Origin: Sneathiella sp. P13V-1
Lineage (GTDB): Bacteria; Pseudomonadota; Alphaproteobacteria; Sneathiellales; Sneathiellaceae
Assembly: GCF_015143595.1 (NCBI RefSeq)
Contig: NZ_WYEU01000001.1
Span: 1,364,001 to 1,428,000, forward strand
DNA: 64,000 bases
Reading direction: 5' to 3'
Below, piece after piece: positions 58,389-64,000 of this stretch. Within the stretch, counting starts at the first letter, position 1, and the number at the start of each line of letters is the position of its first letter. The position numbers and the translations under genes were made by a program. Below the pieces are notes generated by a model. That model had not been told where the DNA came from. It worked only from the letters and a program-made list of their open reading frames with translations, and did not search any database.

Positions 58389-60653
58389 ATGAACAGTGCG
58401 GCCGTCACCGGACCCCGTATACTGTTCCGCCAGATCCGGCAGGTGATGGCGGGCACGGGGGACGCTGAACTTCGGCTGCAGAAAATTGTTCGTCTCATTG
58501 CCTCCAATATGATTGCGGAAGTGTGTTCCTGTTACCTGATGCGGGCCGGGGACATGCTCGAACTTTTCGCCACAGAAGGCCTGAAGCAAGAAGCGGTTCA
58601 TAACACCCGTCTTCGGGTTGGCGAAGGGCTGATCGGTGATATCGCGGCTCATTCGAGGCCGCTCAATCTTTCTGACGCACAAAGTCATCCCCGTTTTGCC
58701 TATCGTCCTGAAACGGGCGAGGAAATTTATCATTCTCTGTTAGGTGTGCCGATCCTCAGGGGCGGCCGGGTTATCGGTGTCCTTGCGGTTCAGAACCGCA
58801 CTATGCGCCATTATACCGAAGAAGAGGCTGAAGCCCTTCAGACGGTCGCCATGGTGGTTGCTGAACTCGTCAGCTCTGAGGAGATGATCAGCAGCAAAGA
58901 ACTGCTTGATACTGCGGGAAATGCTACAAAACCGCATCGCCTGACCGGGCGGACACTGGCTGATGGATTGGGCAGCGGGTATGCTATCTTGCACGAGCCG
59001 CATATCGTTGTTCAAAAAACCATTGCTGAGAATACGGCGGAAGAACAGGAGCGGCTGGAGAAGGCTGTTACCGCGCTACAAGATGCCATTGAAGCGATGC
59101 TTGTGGATCCCGAAGGTATTTTAACCGAAGAATCCCGGGATATCTTCGAAGCCTATAAGATGTTCGCCCATGACAAAAGCTGGCTTAAGAAACTTGAAAG
59201 CGCGGTGGATACGGGCCTGACCTGTGAGGCGGCGATCAAGCGTGTGCAGGATGATACCCGCGCGCGGATGAAGAAAATCACTGATCCCTATATCCGGGAG
59301 CGGCTTTCGGATATGGATGATCTGGCAAATCGATTGTATCTGCATTTGGATGGTATTCCGGTTCCGGACAAGCAGCATCTTGATCAGGATACGATCGTCG
59401 TGGCCCGCAATATGGGCGCAGCGGAACTCCTTGATTATGATAAGGAGCATCTGAAAGGTGTTATCCTTGTTGAAGGTACACGCAGTAGTCATGTTGCCAT
59501 TGTTGCGCGCGCCATCGGGGTTCCTGTTCTGGGGCAATGTGAGGAAATTGCCAACGCCGTTGAGGACGGCGACTTTATTCTGGTGGATGCTGAAAATGCG
59601 CAAGTGTTCCTCCGTCCCGGCGATGATGTTATCCAAACCTTCAGTCGCAGTATTCGCCACCGCGAAGAGCGACAAGCCAAATACGCGGCGCTTCGTGATA
59701 AAGAAGCCGTTTCCAAAGATGGGCAGAAGGTTCAGCTCAGCATGAATGCCGGTCTTCTCATTGATTTGGACAATTTCCAGGGTGCTGGTGCGGAAGGAAT
59801 TGGGCTGTTTAGAACAGAGCTGCAGTTCATGGTGCGCTCTCAAATGCCGAAGGTGGACGAGCAGACAAGCCTCTATGCCAAAGTTTTGGATAAAGCAAAC
59901 GGGCGACCTGTGGTTTTTCGAACTCTGGATGTAGGCGGTGATAAAGCCCTTCCTTATCTGGAAATGAAAGAAGAGGAAAACCCGGCGCTTGGCTGGCGCG
60001 CCATTCGTATTGGTCTGGATCGTCCGGCATTGTTAAAGGCACAGCTTCGGGCCATGGTACGGGCCGCATCGGGACGAGATCTTTCTTTGATGTTCCCAAT
60101 GGTGGCGGAAGTTTCGGAATTTGCCGAAGCCAAATCTCTTTTGATGAAGGAAATCGAACGGGAAGCCAAACGTGATGGTGGCGCACCAGTAAATGTTAGA
60201 GTTGGGACGATGATTGAAGTGCCGTCAATTGTCTGGCAATTGCCGCAATTGTTGCGCGAGGTGGACTTTGTATCTGTCGGTTCTAACGATCTGCTACAGT
60301 TTTTCTTTGCGGTGGATCGGGGTAATCCTATGGTCACCGACCGCTACGATATACTTAGCCCCAGTTTCCTGTCCCTTCTCAGATATATTGCTGTGGAATG
60401 TAATCGGAACGAAGTTCCGTTGTCACTCTGCGGGGATATTGCGGGTCGCCCGCTGGAGGCGTTGGCCCTTATTGGTTTGGGTTTCAGGCATTTGTCCATG
60501 TCCTTAGAAGGGTTGGGTCCTGTAAAGGAAATGATCCGGACCACTGATATCCCTAAATTGGAGGCTTTTGTCTCCAATCTATGCAGCAATTCTGCCCATT
60601 CAGTGCGGGAACAACTGCGCGCATTTGCCAAAGATCACGGCATTATTATTTAA
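58389..60653 (+). CDS. ptsP: PTSNtr enzyme I (phosphoenolpyruvate-protein phosphotransferase)
   Basis: Nitrogen-PTS enzyme I of 754 residues. A GAF sensor domain spans about 15-165. The HPr-binding N-domain follows, with the phosphorylated His368 in GTRSSHVAIVARAIGVPVLG. The PEP-binding TIM barrel has GAEGIGLFRTELQFM, FRTLDVGGDKALPY, FVSVGSNDLLQFFFAVDRGN and LSLCGDIAGRP. It passes phosphate from PEP to NPr in nitrogen and potassium regulation, and in many alphaproteobacteria its GAF domain senses glutamine. A ribosome site AAAGG precedes ATG 58389. Confidence 0.95.
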   Translation: MNSAAVTGPRILFRQIRQVMAGTGDAELRLQKIVRLIASNMIAEVCSCYLMRAGDMLELFATEGLKQEAVHNTRLRVGEGLIGDIAAHSRPLNLSDAQSHPRFAYRPETGEEIYHSLLGVPILRGGRVIGVLAVQNRTMRHYTEEEAEALQTVAMVVAELVSSEEMISSKELLDTAGNATKPHRLTGRTLADGLGSGYAILHEPHIVVQKTIAENTAEEQERLEKAVTALQDAIEAMLVDPEGILTEESRDIFEAYKMFAHDKSWLKKLESAVDTGLTCEAAIKRVQDDTRARMKKITDPYIRERLSDMDDLANRLYLHLDGIPVPDKQHLDQDTIVVARNMGAAELLDYDKEHLKGVILVEGTRSSHVAIVARAIGVPVLGQCEEIANAVEDGDFILVDAENAQVFLRPGDDVIQTFSRSIRHREERQAKYAALRDKEAVSKDGQKVQLSMNAGLLIDLDNFQGAGAEGIGLFRTELQFMVRSQMPKVDEQTSLYAKVLDKANGRPVVFRTLDVGGDKALPYLEMKEEENPALGWRAIRIGLDRPALLKAQLRAMVRAASGRDLSLMFPMVAEVSEFAEAKSLLMKEIEREAKRDGGAPVNVRVGTMIEVPSIVWQLPQLLREVDFVSVGSNDLLQFFFAVDRGNPMVTDRYDILSPSFLSLLRYIAVECNRNEVPLSLCGDIAGRPLEALALIGLGFRHLSMSLEGLGPVKEMIRTTDIPKLEAFVSNLCSNSAHSVREQLRAFAKDHGIII

Positions 60654-60702
60654 ATCATTGAACATTCTGCATTTTTTTCTGATAATTGCCACAAGGGCAA
60701 TG

Positions 60703-60735
60703 ATGCAGTGGTATTACTTATGCCCGGCACTGCAT
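60703..60735 (+). promoter_or_regulatory. Inverted repeat in the leader of the rodZ-like gene
   Basis: ATGCAGTG (60703-60710) and CACTGCAT (60728-60735) are an exact 8-bp inverted repeat with a 17-base loop, ending 21 bases before the ATG. Just upstream another ATTGCC/GGCAAT hairpin is visible. Possible RNA structure or operator. Confidence 0.4.
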
Positions 60736-60756
60736 CTGGAAAGATGAGAGTATTCA

Positions 60757-62226
60757 ATGGGAAGACAGGGGAAACTTCCACTTGATTCAGAAAAGGGGCG
60801 CCTCAATCTTAGCGTGGAAGCCGAGAATGAGGGCGATGGCGCGGTTGAGCCTCAGTATGCGGTTGAGCAGGAAATCACCGATGAGGTTGAGACTGAAGCT
60901 GTAGAAGTGCTGCCTGCACCAGAAGAACTGCCTCAGGATAAAAAGGCAGAAGCCGAATTTATCTCTGCTGAGGAAATGGGGTCAATGCAGGAAGAGGAAA
61001 ATCTGACCCTTGGCGATTATCTACGTAATGAACGGATGCGCCGAGATCTCACTCTTCACGAAGCTGCAGAGCAATTACGCCTAAGACCCAAGCAGATCGA
61101 AGCCTTGGAGAGTGGGAATTATGAAAATCTGCCGGGCCATGCCTTTGTTACAGGTTTCTTGAGATCCTATGCCAACCTTCTGCAACTGGACGCGGTTTCA
61201 GTAGTAGATCTGTATAAAAGCGAAAGCCAGGGAGGGCATCAAGCCCCTGAACTGACATTTCCAGAGCCTACTTCAGAAGGTAAGATCCCGGGAATGGGCC
61301 TTATCCTTGGCAGTATGGTTCTGATCGCCGGGTTATTTGCAGGATGGTATTTCTACCTTTCGGAAAATCAGCTGGACCTGGAGATTGTGTCCAACCTGCC
61401 CGCAGAACTGCAGGAGAAGGTTGGGGCCTTAAGCGATGCGAATAGAGAGGCGGAAGCTCCAGAAGCGGCGGAGGTCCAGGAAACCCAAGCCGTTGCCAGC
61501 GAAAGCAACACTGCCGTCCAACCTCAGCTAGCAAGCCCAACATCAGTTGACAGCAGCAAGAGTGTTGACGTCTTAGCCTCAACTTCAGATGAGCCAAATG
61601 AAACCGCCAGCAGGACCGATCAAGTCGTGACGGATATTGCGAAAGCGGAAGTAACACCTCCTAAAGTGCCAGAAACGGTCGCCGAAAAAGACGTGACGAT
61701 AGCTGCGTCTTCTGAACCTGTATCAGAGACAGAAAAATCTGAAGCCGCTGTTGTTCAACCGTCAAATGAACCGCAAAAGCCAGATGTAACCGAAGCTGCG
61801 CAACAGGCTGTGGTTACTCCAGAGGTGCAAGCTCCAGCTGTTGCTGAGGTTCCGTATGAGCAGAATAAATTGGATCTCGATCGAATTGAGACCAACTCCG
61901 CTGTGGCTGAGCGTACTGAAAGACTGCCAGAAGCATTAGGTGTTGAAAATGCGGACGGTCGTATTGTTATTGTGGCTAACCAGGAAGCGTGGGTTCAGGT
62001 AACAGGCTTAGATCAGGCGGTCGTTCTTGATAGAGTGTTGGAAGCTGGCGATACCTTTATGCTGCCAAACCAGACAGGATTGACCTTAAGTACTGCCAAT
62101 GCAGGTGGGGTCGAAATTCGCGTTGACGGGGAAAACCTGGGGTCTCTTGGTAGTTACGGTCATATCGTTCAGTCAATGCCGCTTGTCGCAGAAGAATTAA
62201 AAGAAAAACTCACTACGGTTCAATAA
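60757..62226 (+). CDS. RodZ-like membrane protein with helix-turn-helix and DUF4115 domains
   Basis: Protein of 489 residues. An acidic N-terminal region precedes a helix-turn-helix at residues about 83-152 (LGDYLRNERMRRDLTLHEAA, RLRPKQIEALESGNYENLPG). A single membrane segment follows at about 178-201 (MGLILGSMVLIAGLFAGWYF). Then comes a low-complexity Ala/Glu/Ser/Val linker of about 200 residues and a DUF4115 beta domain (IVANQEAWVQVTGLDQAVVL). This is the layout of RodZ, which links MreB to the membrane in cell-shape control; here the linker is long. In proteobacteria rodZ commonly precedes ispG, as here. Confidence 0.87.
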   Translation: MGRQGKLPLDSEKGRLNLSVEAENEGDGAVEPQYAVEQEITDEVETEAVEVLPAPEELPQDKKAEAEFISAEEMGSMQEEENLTLGDYLRNERMRRDLTLHEAAEQLRLRPKQIEALESGNYENLPGHAFVTGFLRSYANLLQLDAVSVVDLYKSESQGGHQAPELTFPEPTSEGKIPGMGLILGSMVLIAGLFAGWYFYLSENQLDLEIVSNLPAELQEKVGALSDANREAEAPEAAEVQETQAVASESNTAVQPQLASPTSVDSSKSVDVLASTSDEPNETASRTDQVVTDIAKAEVTPPKVPETVAEKDVTIAASSEPVSETEKSEAAVVQPSNEPQKPDVTEAAQQAVVTPEVQAPAVAEVPYEQNKLDLDRIETNSAVAERTERLPEALGVENADGRIVIVANQEAWVQVTGLDQAVVLDRVLEAGDTFMLPNQTGLTLSTANAGGVEIRVDGENLGSLGSYGHIVQSMPLVAEELKEKLTTVQ

Positions 62227-62344
62227 ATCGCTTTTAAGAAAGCGGTGGTGTAAAGAGAGGTTGAAATTTCTGCCTTTCCACGCCATTTTAGGCGTGAATT
62301 TCGAGGCGGCCTGACCGCAGATTTTAGCGAAAAGCACCAGTTCC
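62227..62344 (+). promoter_or_regulatory. rodZ-like / ispG intergenic region with two stem-loops
   Basis: The 118-base gap holds CGCTTT-TAAG-AAAGCG (62229-62244) and CACGCC-ATTTTA-GGCGTG (62279-62296), both exact 6-bp hairpins without T runs. They could be mRNA structures between two genes of one transcript. Confidence 0.35.
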
Positions 62345-63463
62345 ATGAGCGTAAGACCATATCGCGATATTATTCGCCGTAAATCCCGTCAGATTAATGT
62401 GGGTAATGTATTAGTTGGCGGAGATGCTCCAATCAGTGTGCAGTCCATGACCAACACACTGACGTCTGATCCTAAAGCGACCATTGCCCAGATCCATGCA
62501 CTGGAAGAAGCGGGTGCAGATTTGGTGCGTGTGTCCTGCCCCGATGAGGCAAGCACAAAAGCCTTGAAGGAAATTGTTCGGGAGACCACGGTTCCGATTA
62601 TTGCGGATATTCATTTTCATTATCAGCGTGGGATTGAAGCGGCCGAAGCAGGGGCTTCCTGCCTTCGAATTAACCCAGGCAATATCGGGTCAGCGGATCG
62701 CGTGCGTGAAGTGATCAAGGCAGCGGTTGATAATGATTGTTCCATGCGTATTGGAGTAAATGCGGGTAGCCTTGAGAAAGAACTGCTGGAGAAATATGGC
62801 GAACCATGCCCAGAGGCTATGGTGGAATCGGCGCTCAATCACGCGCGCATTCTGGAAGACAATGATTTCACCAATTTCAAAATCAGTGTGAAAGCCTCAG
62901 ATGTGTTTCTATCTGTTGCAGCCTATCAGGGACTTGCTGAGGCATGTGATTACCCACTTCATTTGGGGATTACCGAAGCCGGTGGTTTGACCGCAGGAAC
63001 GGTGAAATCCTCCATTGGTCTTGGTATGCTTCTATGGTCCGGTATCGGTGATACACTTCGCGTGTCTTTATCCGCGGACCCTGTGGAAGAGATTAAGGTG
63101 GGATATGAAATCCTGAAAAGTCTTGGCCTTCGCCGCCGGGGTGTCACGATTATTTCCTGTCCCTCCTGTGCCCGTCAGGCTTTCCCTGTGATCAAGACAG
63201 TTGAAAAACTGGAAGAGCGACTGGAGCATATTTCCACACCGATGACCCTTTCCATTATCGGCTGTGTGGTCAATGGCCCGGGTGAAGCGCGGGAGACAGA
63301 TATTGGCCTTACCGGTGGCGGAAAAGGCAATCACATGGTTTATTTAAGCGGTGTCACCGATCACAAGATTGACACAGACGGTATGGTGGATCATATCGTT
63401 GAGCTGGTTGAAGCAAAAGCAGAACAGTTGGAAGCGGAAGCCGCTGCTGCCGAGGCGTCTTGA
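62345..63463 (+). CDS. ispG: 4-hydroxy-3-methylbut-2-en-1-yl diphosphate synthase IspG
   Basis: IspG/GcpE of 372 residues in the MEP isoprenoid pathway: reductive conversion of the cyclic diphosphate MEcPP to HMBPP. The TIM-barrel N-terminus has [20 protein letters not shown]. The [4Fe-4S] cysteines lie in [14 protein letters not shown] and [15 protein letters not shown] near residues 270 and 305. The C-terminus has an alanine/glutamate-rich tail. hisS follows 36 bases downstream, a common pairing. Confidence 0.96.
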   Translation: MSVRPYRDIIRRKSRQINVGNVLVGGDAPISVQSMTNTLTSDPKATIAQIHALEEAGADLVRVSCPDEASTKALKEIVRETTVPIIADIHFHYQRGIEAAEAGASCLRINPGNIGSADRVREVIKAAVDNDCSMRIGVNAGSLEKELLEKYGEPCPEAMVESALNHARILEDNDFTNFKISVKASDVFLSVAAYQGLAEACDYPLHLGITEAGGLTAGTVKSSIGLGMLLWSGIGDTLRVSLSADPVEEIKVGYEILKSLGLRRRGVTIISCPSCARQAFPVIKTVEKLEERLEHISTPMTLSIIGCVVNGPGEARETDIGLTGGGKGNHMVYLSGVTDHKIDTDGMVDHIVELVEAKAEQLEAEAAAAEAS

Positions 63464-63499
63464 AAGTTACGCCTTTCTAAGTTTTACGGAGAATAAGAA

Positions 63500-64000
63500 A
63501 TGTCACAACCTCAACCGGTTCGCGGTACCCATGATCTGTTGCCTGAAGATTTTCGGGCACATGCCCATGTACGCGACACAGCGCGGGATATTGCCGCCTG
63601 TTTTGGGTATGGGGAAATGGCAACGCCAATTTTCGAATTTACCGAGGTTTTCGCTCGCACAATGGGCGAGACATCAGATGTGGTTTCAAAGGAAATGTAC
63701 ACCTTTGAAAGCCGCGGCGGCGAAAGTATGACACTGCGTCCGGAATATACCGCGGGCATTTGCCGATCTTTCATCAGTAACGGCCTTCAACAGAATGTGC
63801 CGTTTAAGGCGTTTGCAGCGGGTCCCATGTTCCGTTATGAACGGCCACAAAAAGGGCGTCAGCGCCAGTTCCACCAAATCGACCTTGAATGTATCGGTGC
63901 GGCCGAGCCAAAAGCGGATATCGAAGTGATTTCTGTGGCTGCCGCTATTTTGAAAAAACTTGATGTGTTGAAGCTGTGTACTTTGCAGATCAATACTTTG
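63500..64000 (+). CDS. hisS: Histidyl-tRNA synthetase (3' truncated by window end)
   Basis: First 167 codons of a class II histidyl-tRNA synthetase, which charges tRNA-His. It starts with [20 protein letters not shown], has motif 1 with [20 protein letters not shown] and the ATP-binding motif 2 [21 protein letters not shown] with an appropriate gap lies before the ATG. The gene continues past the window. Confidence 0.95.
   Translation, partial: MSQPQPVRGTHDLLPEDFRAHAHVRDTARDIAACFGYGEMATPIFEFTEVFARTMGETSDVVSKEMYTFESRGGESMTLRPEYTAGICRSFISNGLQQNVPFKAFAAGPMFRYERPQKGRQRQFHQIDLECIGAAEPKADIEVISVAAAILKKLDVLKLCTLQINTL

Noticed and set aside
1-64000. CRISPR arrays, insertion sequences, prophage genes, rRNA operons
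   Set aside because: I saw no regularly spaced repeats, transposase-like or phage-like proteins, and no rRNA-like sequence on either strand.

Overview
The window is a contiguous piece of an alphaproteobacterial chromosome. The evidence is an alphaproteobacterial-type housekeeping block (secA, parvulin isomerase, DUF1178, comF, grxC, mutT, argJ, ubiG, lysC, ptsP, rodZ-like, ispG, hisS), carD next to a seven-iron ferredoxin gene, an assimilatory sulfate-reduction cluster with DUF2849 and DUF934 partners, and a Rhodopseudomonas-like badR/badH/badI set. Base composition looks intermediate. An order such as Sneathiellales or Rhodospirillales would fit, but genus cannot be fixed from sequence reading alone. 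One tRNA gene, tRNA-Arg(CCT), is present. I saw no rRNA, CRISPR array, insertion sequence or phage gene.

Layout. 1-3144: end of a polyamine-type ABC transporter (two permeases), a nitrilase-family amidase and a PfkB sugar kinase, all on +. 3145-3221: tRNA-Arg on -. 3294-18432: an 18-gene, tightly overlapping minus-strand operon that matches an aryl polyene (APE) pigment/lipid cluster: ketosynthases, ketoreductase, two dehydratase domains, two acyl carrier proteins, an AMP ligase, acyltransferases, a glycosyltransferase, a thioesterase, a LolA-like carrier, an MMPL exporter, a flavin-halogenase-like oxidoreductase and lipoproteins. A divergent phosphopantetheinyl transferase gene at 18510 could activate the two carrier proteins. 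19197-22026: a soluble chemotaxis transducer and a porin.

22100-30087: an acyl-CoA catabolism region. It holds a thiolase with an HMG-CoA-synthase-like/DUF35 fusion, two MarR regulators, and an operon that reads as acyl-CoA dehydrogenase, BadH and BadI, the alicyclic ring-cleavage enzymes of cyclohexanecarboxylate degradation, followed by a CaiB-type CoA transferase. A clear nested palindrome lies at the dehydrogenase promoter. 30163-31348: a rhomboid protease and a secreted YHS-domain protein. 31456-34784: sulfate/sulfite reduction genes. 34929-38561: SNase-like protein, M48 protease, a degenerate phosphoesterase and CarD.

38834-64000 is mostly housekeeping. Within it, 47866-53468 is a self-contained accessory operon: a LacI regulator with a palindromic operator candidate, a complete ABC importer and a cytoplasmic phosphodiesterase. 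It plausibly takes up and cleaves a phosphodiester or similar compound. The window ends inside hisS.

The best candidates for unusual biology are the APE cluster (ligase-dehydratase fusion, halogenase-like enzyme, altered phosphopantetheinyl transferase motif), the HMGS-like/DUF35 fusion that lacks the HMGS cysteine, the bad-type operon lacking a recognisable ligase and hydratase, and a phosphoesterase that has lost its N-terminal metal ligands.
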